Positions 1 through 11,752 of a stretch of 64,000 nucleotides of DNA are shown in pieces (positions within the stretch are counted from its first letter, which is position 1; each line of letters starts with the position of its first letter). Source of the DNA: Varroa destructor. Its lineage: Eukaryota > Arthropoda > Arachnida > Mesostigmata > Varroidae. The notes under the pieces were generated by a model that saw nothing but the letters and a program-made list of their open reading frames with translations, searched no databases and was not told the origin of the DNA. The stretch covers positions 15,734,374 to 15,798,373 of the forward strand of contig NW_019211457.1 of the NCBI RefSeq assembly GCF_002443255.2. Direction: 5' to 3'. Both the position numbers and the translations under genes were made by a program.

Positions 1-1473
1 ATAAGTATAGGTAGAGAACACAAAAATACCCTAGAATGTGAATAGATAATTCAATACCTAATGTAATAAATGGCAAATTATGAAAATTTCAACCTTTAGT
101 AAGTTGGTGCAATCCATATGGCACAAACTATTCTCATGCTTCCACTCTAATCTTGTGATGTTCTATTGTTAGTTTTATATATATACATATTAAAATTTTA
201 TATACATATTGACTACTACTAATAAAACCGAAAATACGTTACCTAATATCCAAGTAAGTGTTTCTCGCACTGGTCAAAAGATCACTTGCTAGATATGCCT
301 CTAATGCTACAACATACAGAAGCAGGCACCATCCAAGCAGGAGTAAATGCTAAAGTAATATCGTGCGATACGTAAAATAACCACTTCTATAATAGAACGA
401 GCTGCTTTCAAAAGGGAGAGTTTCTAGCTCTGTGTAGTATGTGAAACACCCGTATTAAAAATACGAAGGAAAAGGTCTGTAAAAAGTGAAGAAAAGGCAA
501 ATGAAGATAAGCCTCATATCGAGTTATGTGCGTTTTGTTTTAATCCATACCCGCTGAATAACGAGTACGAAGCTAGATTAAGAAAAAAACAATGGTAGCA
601 CTTGTAACCACAAAGTACAATACCTGAATAGGCACGTGGTTCGAACGTTAACCCAAAAGTGAAAGATACATAAATAAAATGCTGGAGAAGCTATCCGTAT
701 GTAATTTTCCCCTACATACTTATCAGCGAATGTGTTACGGTGCCCATTTAGTCTAGCTCTTGATGTCTTTCTCCCGCTAGTTACAACAGCATAACTCGTA
801 TATCTATATTTGCTATCAGAACTGATAAGACGATAACTCAGGCTGAATTATGTGTCACGTTTCACATATAATGTTATTTCCGTAATATTCTCGTTAAGCA
901 CACCAAGCATCTGGTGGCAGCATTCTAATTTATAAAGCAACCTGTAACATGATGTGCTTACGGCCAGTTTCGAACCAAAAGCAAATCGAGCAATCGAGTA
1001 AACAAATAGGTCATCATTACACGATCACGAAGACTCAGATTAACTGTTTTCATCGTTTGCTGTTGGATTTACATTGTTCCCGCTCGAAGAAGATGTAACT
1101 AATAGGAAAACTCAACACAGTGCCTGCCGGATAAGTCGCGATGAGTTAAAGCATATGTGGTGCCGCATGGACATACCGGATCACAATCAAAACACCTCAG
1201 AGGATTAATAACCAGGTAGCGCGTTCGCACGACTATGGTCGCTGCTGGATTTATTCGTCGATTCCTTAGATGTATTTCTGCAATACGCTTATTACACGGT
1301 TATTATGACGCTAGATTATGCGATTCCACTCTCAGGTATTAATCTGCGTTGATTTTCTCTTCACAACCGCCCACTCATTAATAAGGCCATCAAAGGAATG
1401 CCGGGCATAGGAAGCCAGTGTCTTACAAGTAATACACTCGCTTTTCGAAGTCACTTACTTTGACGATTTCGAT
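1..1473. other. Intergenic, no gene recognised
   Basis: AT-rich sequence without a convincing reading frame, RNA gene or repeat array. It lies beyond the 3' end of the decayed RNase T2 fragment. Confidence 0.5.
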
Positions 1474-1716
1474 TCAATAATCCACTGGCGGGTAGTTTGT
1501 GTTGTTGAAGTAAACGCGAATTCCGACTAGAATCGACACGGCAGGTCGAATGTTGCCTAGTCTGGCCACGGCTGTACGCTCGTCTACCTCACGGTTGTAC
1601 ATTTGTTGCCTTCACTTGTCGCACAGCTTAAAGTTATTGTACAATACGATCGCTGTCGTGAGGAACATCTGCGCCGGGTTGATGGCTGGGTTATTAAAGC
1701 ATTGCTTCAGACGGCT
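1474..1716 (-). pseudogene. Decayed RNase T2-like fragment
   Basis: Read on the minus strand, this stretch gives a peptide parallel to the C-terminal half of the intact RNase T2-like gene next door. It begins RLKQCFNNPAINPAQMF, matching GRRCFALNPKINMMQAYF of the neighbour, continues ALYRRF-like as VLYNNFKL, and later gives VSILVGIRVYFNNTNYPPVD against SVLYEIQICLDRDYKPIDC. The frame contains an in-frame TGA after LCDK and stops at 1474-1476. The CAS2 active-site part upstream (about 1717-1760) appears frameshifted. The order of blocks is that of the T2 family, so this looks like a diverged tandem copy that has decayed, in the same orientation as the intact gene about 420 bases away. The outer limits are uncertain. 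Confidence 0.6.
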
Positions 1717-2138
1717 GACCGCCCTCCCCATCGGGACACGAAGTGACAACCAGGTTCAAAATTGGGCGTACATGAACGAGAATCATAAGTTCCGTGATTA
1801 TGGCACGGCCGTTATTATACAGTTATCAAGCTAGTTATTAAATAGTCAAAAAATGACCGAACTAGCTTTCCTGAGGTTGCATACATTGGGAAAACTTAAA
1901 AAAATTCAGTAAGTATATTTTGCACAAGTAACAGCTGATCTATACCAACATGTTTGTGTAAAATCACGTATTAGCCACAATCAACGTGCTTCGTTTTAGC
2001 CTATGACTATAGGTAGGATGAACAGCTCGCGAGCATTCGAACCTTATGTCATCAATGTTTGCTCTCGGCATTTATGTGGTCTGTCAGATTCCACTTTCCC
2101 GCTTCGATCTACTGCGTGGCAGGCCGCTCTTGGTAGGG

Positions 2139-3083
2139 TCATAGAAGGTAGTTCTTGTGCTTAAAGTTCATGCTCCCTATATAAAATATTTTTTCCCTAC
2201 ATTCATTTGACGCGCCGCGTTCGAATAGGCAGTCTATTGGTTTATAATCCCTGTCGAGGCAAATTTGAATTTCGTATAGTACCGACGCCCGCGAGTGCCG
2301 CGGATTAAAGCATTTCATCTCGAATCTGCCGTGGTTGGGCAAAGCATCGTTGAACTCCTGTAATGTGTACGAACGTGTATTTGATGGCTCTATACCGGCC
2401 TGCTTTAAGGTATTATACAATTCAAATCGACGGTACAGTGCGAGCGTCATATCAAAGTATGCCTGCATCATGTTAATTTTCGGGTTAAGGGCAAAGCATC
2501 GCCGACCGTGTTTCTTCCACTTTTCCTTAAGAAAATCAAAAAAAGGCTTATTCCTACCCCGATGTGGCCAGATCTCTTCTAGTTGCGCTTTACTAGCTCT
2601 TTCTATTTCTTGTGTGTTTGATTGATGCCGGACAAAATCTTCGCAGACTATCAAGGCATGTATTGTCCAGATATTTTTTTTGGCCAAAGAGGGTTCGTAA
2701 GGCTCTCGAGTCCATTTAGATTTTAAACAAAAGCCTTTAGGCCAAATAACTAGGAGGCAAAACCCACCTCTAACGATGCCATTCGGTTCACTGTCGGCTT
2801 CCTGCGGTCCTGCGCTGCCTTGTAGCCTTGACATCGCGAAGCCTCCAAGCAGAGCTGTCTGCAACGTTAAGCATACGAGTAATGGCCGTGACAATAATGA
2901 CGATGATGATGATCCTATCAATCTTCCATGACGTCGTGTAGACCCACCACTACCCCGAAAATCTATCCGACTTCGAGTCACCAGCAGAAAGGCGCCATAG
3001 AAGAGCCAGATCGCCGCGGTCAACGCAAGGTAGAGCAGAGGTGAAAACTGGCCTATAGCCAATCTTTCATTGGCTACGTTCAT
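2139..3083 (-). CDS. RNase T2-like protein with N-terminal anchor and altered active site
   Basis: A 314-residue intronless frame from the first ATG (3081-3083); the frame is open 18 codons further upstream but lacks an ATG there. Family signs: CLLVIWPKGFC (residues 109-119, the usual QWP...C block), CAS1-like NIWTIHALIV with His142, CAS2-like FLKEKWKKHGRRC with His192, and LYEIQICLDRDYKPIDC near the C-terminus with the conserved cysteines. T2 enzymes cleave RNA in secretory, lysosomal or extracellular compartments using two histidines and a glutamate. Here the glutamate position of HEW.KHG is Lys188, the histidine before it is Glu187, and the CAS1 GLWP is ALIV, so activity is doubtful. Residues 14-36 are a strong hydrophobic segment and 63-84 a second one, so it may be membrane-anchored rather than secreted with a simple signal peptide. 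The anchor is also visible in the 5.5 kb pseudogene, which argues that it is a genuine part of the gene. Confidence 0.72.
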   Translation of the reverse strand: MNVANERLAIGQFSPLLYLALTAAIWLFYGAFLLVTRSRIDFRGSGGSTRRHGRLIGSSSSSLLSRPLLVCLTLQTALLGGFAMSRLQGSAGPQEADSEPNGIVRGGFCLLVIWPKGFCLKSKWTREPYEPSLAKKNIWTIHALIVCEDFVRHQSNTQEIERASKAQLEEIWPHRGRNKPFFDFLKEKWKKHGRRCFALNPKINMMQAYFDMTLALYRRFELYNTLKQAGIEPSNTRSYTLQEFNDALPNHGRFEMKCFNPRHSRASVLYEIQICLDRDYKPIDCLFERGASNECREKIFYIGSMNFKHKNYLL

Positions 3084-5512
3084 TTCCACAGCGCCGATAG
3101 CAACAGGCGGGAACTTTGGAAGCGTTTGATTTCGCAAATATAATTATACCTGCACGTCAGGTGGTAAATTTGTAAATATTACAACAATGCCGAATTAATT
3201 TTGTTATCTGGCTTGTATAACGTACGAGCTTAGTACTGCTGCTGAGAATATATTTTAAAATGGGGTGGGCGGCTTTCCACTAATTTTTATCATACTCTCA
3301 ATTTATGTAAAAACAACAAACAAATGACCTGCCGTGCTTGTATTGAGGATGAATAATAACAATAATACATTAGGATATGCTGATAGTGAATACATCAATG
3401 AGAGTTAGATAATCAAGTTCTTAATACGGTGATTGACTTCGAAAATATTTTTCGTGCAAAAAGATTTTCGAAAAAAAAAAAAAAAAAAAATTTCACGAAA
3501 GAGTATTTAGAAAATCTGACGGGATCTTAGCGTCTGAAAATGTCGGCTGCGTAATTTTATGAAACAAAATTGCCTCATTTTCTAGCGATTTTGTGAACTA
3601 GGAGTGTTTAGTTGCTACAGACCCATCGAGCTATACCCGCTCTGTTAGTCAGACCGGATAGTCACGCCATACAGTTATCAAATGAGGAGATAGCAGTGCA
3701 CGTGGCTGACTGAAACCAAGGTAACACATACAGAAAATAATCAAAAGCTAAAGTAAGCAAATTCGCCAAATATACTGTATAAGTATAGGGGCCCAGCATC
3801 GTCTTTGTACTGACAAACTGTAAAATCGAAGGTAAGGTTTCCAAATTCTTACAAATAACAGGTCTTTGGAATCAATTTTCTGTAATATAACAGCATCGAA
3901 AAACGTCAGGCGGGACATTGCTAAGATGTGCTAAGACTCTGTGGACATCAGATTGTGCAGAGTTCATTTATCGCCATTGCCCTATATGTTATTACTCTCC
4001 CACTAAAAATTTAGTCGCCGGCCACGAATAATAATAGTAATAATCATAATTATGGAGACATTTTCATCTGAAAAAATTTGAATTTATTATGAAAGTCATT
4101 GGTCTTAGGTTGAACCATACCTCTATCCCGCCAAAGACAGATCTAAATTTAAATCTGATATACTTCGTAATGAGTAATCATCTATTTACTGATTGATCGA
4201 AACGGCGATTCGAGCGTCAATCGAGCTATCTCACATTCTCACCATTGATTCAACAGTCTGATGTTCGGAGACTATTTCTCGGTGGCCATTCTTTTCTACA
4301 GGTTTTTAATAATCTGAGTATAGTGGACACCGACATAGCCTCCGACTCACAAATTTATTTTGCCCACTACTCCACTCGCTCGATTCTTTTCTTCTCCACA
4401 AGATGGCATGGTTTTGATTAACTTTTAGGTTGATTGCAAACCCAATTGCTATACTATACAGGGAAGCGACGACCGTGGCGACCCCTGCTGAAGATCGTCA
4501 AGTTATATATACGTCTTTCTGCAAACCATAGAACAGTAGGTATTTTAAGTTGTAATACGCATTCGAGGGGAGCCAGCCATATAACGCGCTGCTGTACTGA
4601 CGCAATAGCTGACGTAAAGCTTAAGCCATATAATTTTAAAGGAAATGTTAGATCGTGTCTGCTTGGCGGATCAACAGATGCCGAATAAAAAGTCCAACAG
4701 TGAATAGATCTCCCAATACAAAGACGATAACAAAAACCATTTACGTTGGATGTTTTATTTATATTTAACTTTCGATTATTTCTTTCCACTCCGTTTTGGT
4801 TTTAGTTAATGTTTACCTAAAAGAGTGTCCCTATAGGCTATTTTTTATGTTTTTAATGCCACCAATCAAATTCTACGCCGATATCGAATCTATACGGCTT
4901 TACTGTTACTTACCGTAACACAATAACGACCCCATCCTATCCGATACTGACATAACACATCCAGCCGGTACAATAGTATATTAGATAAACAAGGCTAGAC
5001 GAGTTTGTTGCAGTCAACCATTACGTCTACCACTGAACTGCCACTTAATAGCGGAGAAAAACTCGGAACAACTTTAAACACCCCATCTATCGGGATAACG
5101 CAACGCTTTGGAGCTCCATAGCATCGGCGCCACCATCGGTTGTAGATATTCTGTCAGATGAACTGAAATCGGTTCAGCTTCGGTGCCAGTTACTGGGAGC
5201 AATGGCTGCAATTTGAACTGACAAGGATGATAACCTTGTCATCATCCGTGTATCACAATGTTTTCTTTTGTGCTAAACACAATAGGTTATTTGCTTCTTG
5301 TCTTCTTAGACAGTCGTTGAAATCGGCCTTTAGTATAAAATCACCCACCCCACTTTTAAATATATTCTTAATGGCAGTACGGAGCTCGCGCCTTGGTTAC
5401 ACCAGCTAGCGAATACTAATTCAGCGTAGTCAAGGCGTGCATGTGAGGCAGTGATTCTAGCTAAATCCAATCTGGCGACAGAAAAGACGACATACAGGAT
5501 CAACTTCTACTA
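3084..5512. other. Intergenic between RNase T2-like copies
   Basis: No gene recognised. It contains a 20-base A run (3471-3490) flanked by short near-complementary motifs (TTTCGTG before, TTTCACGAAA after). The open frames around 4434-4789 show no family motif. Confidence 0.45.
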
Positions 5513-6270
5513 GCCGCTGTTGAAGTTACGACTATCGCAAACAAACGATTGGTAATAGGCCACTTCTCATCACTGCTGTACATTACCTAAACCATAGCAA
5601 TTTGGCTCTTCTATGGCGTTTAACGTCTTTCGAGTCGACTAGGACCTACACAGCGTCATGGAGGTTCGACCGGGTCGTCGTCATCATCAGCTTTGCCATT
5701 ACTGTTGCAGCCAACCATTATTAGTAGGCTTTGCGTTGCAGACGGGACGCATTGACGTTGTTTAAGGTACGAGGCGGCGTAGGACCACTGTAAGCTATCC
5801 AGAAACGACACGTTAGCCAATGTTTGTCAATGGCGGGCCTTAGAGAAGTGGACCCCCCTTTCTCTCGCAGTCTGGGAACCTAAAAGTTTTATTAGAAAAC
5901 TGAGACCGAATCGCCAAGCTTTGTGATTGCAGTTATAGAAGACTTTATTGAACAACACATATCCTGATGCTGGAGATACTTCAGGAGGGATGCGGTCCTA
6001 ACGCACTAGCTTGTTCGATAATGATAATACAAAACAACTCTGGCTATCGCTTCGTACTGAGGAGAACCATTCTGCTTCCTTGAGGGACAATCAGGGAAAG
6101 TGTCACAAGGAGTACATTGCTGCCGTATGTTAGTACGATGAAAATCTGCTTGACGCGGCAAATCAACCATCGTATACGCAAGGAGTATAGCAGTCCCAAA
6201 ATGTATGCTCAGGCCGTGGAAATATATCCAACTAGATTTGCTACAATTTGAACAGTCACAAAGGTCTCGA
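5513..6270 (+). pseudogene. RNase T2-like pseudogene, inverted relative to the intact copy
   Basis: The plus strand here aligns with the minus-strand RNase T2-like gene from about its residue -5 onwards. The best block is 5513-5790: a shared 18-base word TTTGGCTCTTCTATGGCG-type match (intact copy CTGGCTCTTCTATGGCGCC) encodes the same AIWLFYG membrane segment, followed by the TCATCATCATC serine run and GTTGCAGACGG/GTTGCAGACAG. The match weakens but keeps order afterwards: CCTAAAAG near 5880 for the WPKGFC block, GAAGACTTTATTGA near 5940 for CEDFV, a CTCTGGCTATCG block near 6040, and a CAS2-like stretch near 6070-6115. The start ATG is lost and stops appear early (TACATTACCTAA). It is a dead copy, in opposite orientation to the other two. 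The end coordinate is approximate. Confidence 0.65.
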
Positions 6271-9239
6271 CGCCACCGACTACCCGCTTAACGAATACAT
6301 AATATTTATGCTAAAAGCGAGTATATAATTACGTGAACATTAAAAGTCGTGCAATGAAGATGAACTTTCGCTAGATAACAGAGAGTCAATGCCTCTGTGC
6401 ATCAATAGCCCAGCTCTAAGGCTATGCGTTGACAATTGTGTTGTCTATGGCCTTCGGGCTTCCACCTTCCAAACCAACTCGGCCGCCTTCACTGCCAGCA
6501 ATAACAGAGGTAACGCCGAGATTCGTCATAACATGTTCAATACACTATACGGGCTTTCGCTTTCTAGTAACCTGGGAACGACAACAACGCCAACGCAACT
6601 GCTAGCAAATGCGACAGTGGCAGTAATCATCGGGCGACATGTTACAACTGTCGAAAGGTCGAAACGCCTTTCATGATTAGTACTCAGCAATTGTGGTCTT
6701 GCCACCCTGTCACCAGGTCTTTTTACCGGCTGGTCCCATCCGGTTTTGTGTGTGAAGCGTCGTTACATTTGTAGCTTGCCACCTGAACGACGCGTACGTG
6801 CGTTTGGCTAGTGGCCATGCTGCTCTTGTATTAACCCGTTCTCAGCTATTTATGTCTCTTGCTACATGCATCATTGTCGAATGTATGAGATGTAAAAGAT
6901 GCGGCGTCAACGACAACCACCTGACGAAATGGTGAAATCAACTATGTAAGTGTCTATGAGCCTTGGTATGTAGAGAAAAAAGATTTCTATCCAGACGCAC
7001 ATAGTTTTGATTGCGAACAGGCAATGACGGTCAAATAGAAAAATGACCCAAGTGCGATCAAGCGTTCATGGACCTCTCTTTCAGCCTCGAATACTGTTCC
7101 CAGACAACAATAATCACGTCCTTATTTAACATACCGGTTGCCGTATTGTATATTGTAATATTATACGTGTAAATTATTGTAAATAAAGCTTTCGCAACTT
7201 GCACTATGGACTCTACAAGACTTTCGGCCCCTGTGATGATTCATAAACGATGCAGAAGTGCTAGGTAACCTCTGTCAATGTTTACGCTGGGTGAGCAATA
7301 ACTCTGCGGTAACCTACCACTGGAAATGATTTTATCGAAAAAAACAACAGGTTCAGCGTTACAAATTTAGTGTCACCTGTTCCAGCCTAAATGGTGGCAG
7401 CTGGCCTAATAGATATCGCAGTACTACGACCCAGATCTATGAAGAGTTGTAGGTTACAGTTACAGAAGCCGTGCCCCACGCGCGTGCTTCTTGTGTCATG
7501 TGGATGTAACCGTCTGCTGAGATACTGCGCAACATCCCTGTGACGTCTCCACAATCCAACGTACCCAAGATGGGCCAGTAGCAGTCGCAATAGCATCAAT
7601 AGTTTAACCGGCGATCAGTCACGCCGAGCTATGAAGATTTGTTAGTTTCGTCTCCGGAAAATTGCTGGGTAAATTTGCAGCCTTGACAACGGATGACACA
7701 GCGCGGTATTGATCTGTCGTTGCGTGAGTCTACTGTGGTTTGTCCTGTGTTTCGCTTGGCGGCCTTACGTTACCCTCGCTGTTTCTTAGTTTAAGGCAAA
7801 AAAGTTAATAAGTTACAATGCGTTGACACGATTATGCCCACACTTAAAATTCGACACCTTTGGAAGACATGGTATTACAGATCACGCCGAAGCTTGTGAT
7901 GTCACTGATGGCCATGCTGATGTAAGTGGCAACCCCCTTGTGAAATGCATTCTGCCCTGAAAAACGTAGCGCACCTTGCTCCAGCCTGTAGCGTTTGTTC
8001 AGCGCACATTAGCTAGCTACTAGATAATAACGGTGCCATAATATGGAAGGCTATCAAATCGCTGAATGATGCTTTCTGACTAATAGTACCATAATTCACG
8101 CTAAGATTACAACCGGTAACAGCATGTGCTAAATAGGTGCTATGGGGTCTAGAGCAGAGTGTGGAGCACTTGCAAGCAATATCTGAACCCCCAATGGGTA
8201 GAATGGAATGAATAAACCCTGCCGTACGACTACGACTACCGCTACAAAAACATTCGCCCACGTGAGTCACACACTCTTCCACTTAGGACAACGATTTCAT
8301 TCTATTTATACTACCTACCCGGGATCCCTGTACGCCTTCTCAGCCAGAAACGATAGCACTTACAGCAAAGGGAAACGATGACAACAACAATGAAAAAGGT
8401 AGAAAGGCCTATTTTTTTCAGGACGGCGATGACGTCGTTTTTGGCGTTGGTCTCCGCAGCGGCGGCGATTATTCGCGCGGACAAAACGCAATTAGTAAAG
8501 CAGGAGTAGGTAGACAGCGTATTTTGCTACCGCGCTTGGCGGCACGATGTTCATTACCGTTCACAACGGCATGAAGGCAAACCGCTATTTAGCTATGAAG
8601 GAATTATGTCACATCTAATGGCTGATGTTTAGCAGCATTATGCTGTGACGGTATGTGAGGATGTGCCAGAGAGGTAACATGAACTTATGTGAAGCAATAA
8701 GTAAATGGTCAGCCCGCCCATACGTAGGTCGTCCTGTCCTGGGATCGACTACTAGGTCAAGAGACGTTTTCGCGTTCGTTTTTCCTTCCTCTTTGTCCAA
8801 TCGAATTATTTATATATGCTAATCTGATGCTTGAACCAGCCTAACGTATCAAAGAATTAGCGCTTGATGAACCTCGCTGGGCTGGCTTTTGTAGGATATA
8901 TACGTAATGAGACGGATGACATATTTTGACTCGATCTATTTAATTAGACTGGATTTTATGGTAGCAAAGAATGACTGTGATGTACATCCATTTCGATATA
9001 CCTGGTTAATATAGATTGAATTGTTAGATAGGACCACAGGCAATTGGCATACAGTTTTAATGATGACCTATATGTGCATGTGTGCCATATATTATCAAAT
9101 ACAAGAACATTTCCAGAATCGTTATTTAGGAGCCACATAACTGTAGCAAAGGAGTCCTCAAGTATTTCTGCACTGCAAATTGGGTGGATATGACTAATTT
9201 TTTTAAGAATTAATGAAAAAAAGTAAATTTTTGAGTTTG
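6271..9239. other. Intergenic, no gene recognised
   Basis: Several 60-95 codon frames occur on both strands (for example 6389-6676, 7387-7599, 8013-8282), but none shows family motifs or a consistent splice context. I see no RNA gene or repeat array here. Confidence 0.4.
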
Positions 9240-9432
9240 ATTTGAGATTTCATTTTTGGTTCTAAGAAACCTTGTCTCTTTATGTTTTGAGCTTTACGCA
9301 CGGTATTGCGGTTACCCATTCCATAAGAGAGACGGCTGGCTCCTGCTAGCACAAAACAAACCTCGAATATAGACCACCACGTGTCCTTAAGATTAGCAAG
9401 CAAACACGTTATCCATCAAGCTATCACGGGGA
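9240..9432 (-). mobile_element. tRNA-derived SINE-like element, copy 1
   Basis: On the minus strand from about 9430 the sequence begins like a tRNA gene: TAGCTTGATGGATAACG resembles the pol III A box and D arm, then TTTGCTTGCTAATCTTAAGG resembles an anticodon arm, then GGTCTATATTCGAGG sits where a B box would be. A non-tRNA body follows: CAGGAGCCAGCCGTC, then TGGAATGGGTAACCGCAAT, then CGTAAAGCTCAAAACATAAA. The same head and body recur at 22350-22516 and 30120-30292, which shows a dispersed family. An AT-rich tail lies towards 9190. The element is old, with a degraded B box. Confidence 0.6.
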
Positions 9433-11540
9433 AAAGAAAATTTTTCTGACTTAGCGTTGATGCATCTGCATCTCCTTGATTCTTTGGAGATCGTTAGGCG
9501 AAGTATCGTCTCATTAAAATCGGAAAAATACGGTTAGCGGTAAGATAAGCGCAGCCGCGGTGGTTAGAATGTTTTTATTTTTTTTATGTTATGTTTTATT
9601 AACTAAAAAATAAAACATTGGTCACGAGCACACAAAATCGAGCATCAGCCATCGATTAAGTAAATTTTCAGAACTTCGTGATTGTCTCTACGGTTATTCG
9701 CACAGGCACGCTACCCTACTCAGCTGTAGATTCACTAACGTGGTTTGTAATTATCTTCAGAGTAAAAATAATAATAAGCCCGTATTGGGAACGCCGTATC
9801 ATCCAACTTTACTGGCTGTATATATGCGTTTTTGTGATAGCCACCGAAGAGCTTTCTGCGCGAAAATAGAAATCGCCAATAAGTTAATATAATTACTTCA
9901 TAAAGAGAACAAGTATTATTTTTATGCTTTTGTGTTACAAATAAGCTGTTTGTAGATGATTTTATGAGACTGCTAGTCAAAATATGATTCTATATACCTC
10001 ATTTACCATCACAAAGCATTTTAACTTAATCTAACATACTTTACCAAGAAAAACTTGTTCATTATGTCCGCAACCAACAAAAACGTAAACCAAAAAGGTA
10101 ATACACATTGATATTAAGTTCGATGTAACTAAAATAGCTTCATACCTTAGCCCCTAACGATATCAACATCGATATCGACACATAGAGCATAAAACGTAAG
10201 CAATATATCATCCCATATTTTTTCAGTCTTCCATACATTACTACGTTTTACTATTGGCTTGCTGCTAAGAACTAACGAGGAAACAAAGCAGTTTTGTGTG
10301 CAAATTACGAAATATTTTTTCCATATCTGTGCAGGAACTTTCATTGGAATGTACTTTCTTAACGTTATCACGCATTTAACATAGACGATAATGATAAGGC
10401 TTAAAGCAATGACCCCTGATTTATTCACTAAGCGACTCAGCTGTCCAAGTTACTGTATCATGGCGTGCTGTTGCTTAACAAAAATATAAAATACGAGAAC
10501 GCACATTTCGGGAAAGTTATTGTCAACTTGAGATGCATGGATCGACGTTTTTCTCAAGGAAAATAATTATTATTCGATTGTATTTCAATGTTTTTGCTAT
10601 ACATGTACGTTTTATAAGTTATATTAATCGGTAGTAAACTCACAATCGAGCGCTTATCTTAGAGCACCTATTACATCTTAGTGAACTAACATAGCCAAAT
10701 AAATGTTTGTTATACATTTCATTATTTTTTTATACGTTGCTACAAATAATCTCTGTTTGTTTATTACACATTTGCAGTCCACATTCTCAAGTGGCTAAGC
10801 TCCGTCAATTCACTTTCGTTGGATGCCGCGCGCGCGAAACTTGTCCGTTCAGACCGCTCTTCGCGGGCCAACTCAAAGCAGACGACGGCGTTAAGTGATG
10901 TTGCGCCGGAATCCTTGCTATGATCGTCACTAACTGCGCCACAGTGTTTCTATCCCCATACGGTCGGAGCGGTGCGAAGTGTCCGCGATTTAATGTGGCC
11001 AATCAAAATCCTTCTGCTGTTTTAGACTTTACAAGTTGGATATGATCCAAGTACAATGTGTTATTTAGTAGATAGATCTTAGTACTTGTTTACAGTTGAG
11101 TTCCTGCACTCGTTCTTCATGTTTTCCTCTCCGCTTCTCTCTACAGACGGCAAACTCACCATCTGCTTTCAGCATATTCTGCGTGGTGTCTGCTATGGTC
11201 CGCCGCAGCCGCGGCTTTGATACTCATTTATAGTGGCTTACTCCGCGATGATTTCGGGGCCCTTAGCCTTGACAGTTTCATTTCACTGTATCTATTTACG
11301 GCACAGTAACGAGTAACCTAGGCGAGCATCAATCTTACGATAGGCCATTAACGTTTGACACGGCTGACCTGGCTTCTTTGGCCAATACGCAGAGTTTCTC
11401 TATTAATGCTATCGTCGCTATCCACCACTGCTGCCCCGTCGCACGCGCCTGTGAGCGAAGCTCCACTGGAGAAACTGTTCGTGACTCCTAGTTATTCACT
11501 AGCTAGCTCTCTCTTTTTTTGCTTCTGATACAGACTAGTA
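9433..11540. other. Intergenic upstream of the Smaug leader
   Basis: AT-rich up to about 10.7 kb. From about 10.8 kb it becomes richer in GC and CpG (for example CCGCGCGCGCGAAAC near 10826), which may mark the start of promoter-proximal DNA of the Smaug gene. No coding sequence is recognised. Confidence 0.4.
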
Positions 11541-11679
11541 ACTGCGTTATCGAAGTGGTACGAGCAGCCCTCAGGTAGAGTATCCAGTACGTACTGAGAG
11601 CACCGAGACCTTTCGCGCTGGCTTTGCTTCTACCGCTCCCCTTGCCAACGGCCGCAGCGGCAGGCAGCAGCCGCCGCTG

Positions 11680-11711
11680 TTGTCGTCGTCGTCGTCGTCG
11701 TCGTCGTCGTA
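11680..11711. repeat. TCG/GTC trinucleotide repeat
   Basis: About ten uninterrupted TCG units just upstream of the YY1-like motif, in the proposed Smaug leader. On the opposite strand it reads as an aspartate run, which is a shadow of the repeat. Confidence 0.8.
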
Positions 11712-11741
11712 GTCGTCTTCATCGTCGTGAGTGCGGAATTT

Positions 11742-11752
11742 AAGATGGCCGC
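11742..11752 (+). promoter_or_regulatory. YY1-like core promoter motif
   Basis: AAGATGGCCGC closely matches the AAGATGGCGGC downstream promoter motif bound by YY1/Pleiohomeotic. It lies in a GC-rich repeat-dense block at the upstream edge of the proposed Smaug leader. A match of this length can arise by chance. Confidence 0.25.

Noticed and set aside
9240..9432. Functional tRNA gene
   Set aside because: The tRNA-like head has a degraded B box, does not close an acceptor stem and is followed by a repeated non-tRNA body, so a SINE is the better reading.
10147..10428. 93-codon minus frame with a signal-peptide-like start
   Set aside because: The first codon is GTG; the first ATG lies 28 codons in, after the hydrophobic part, so no secreted product is supported.
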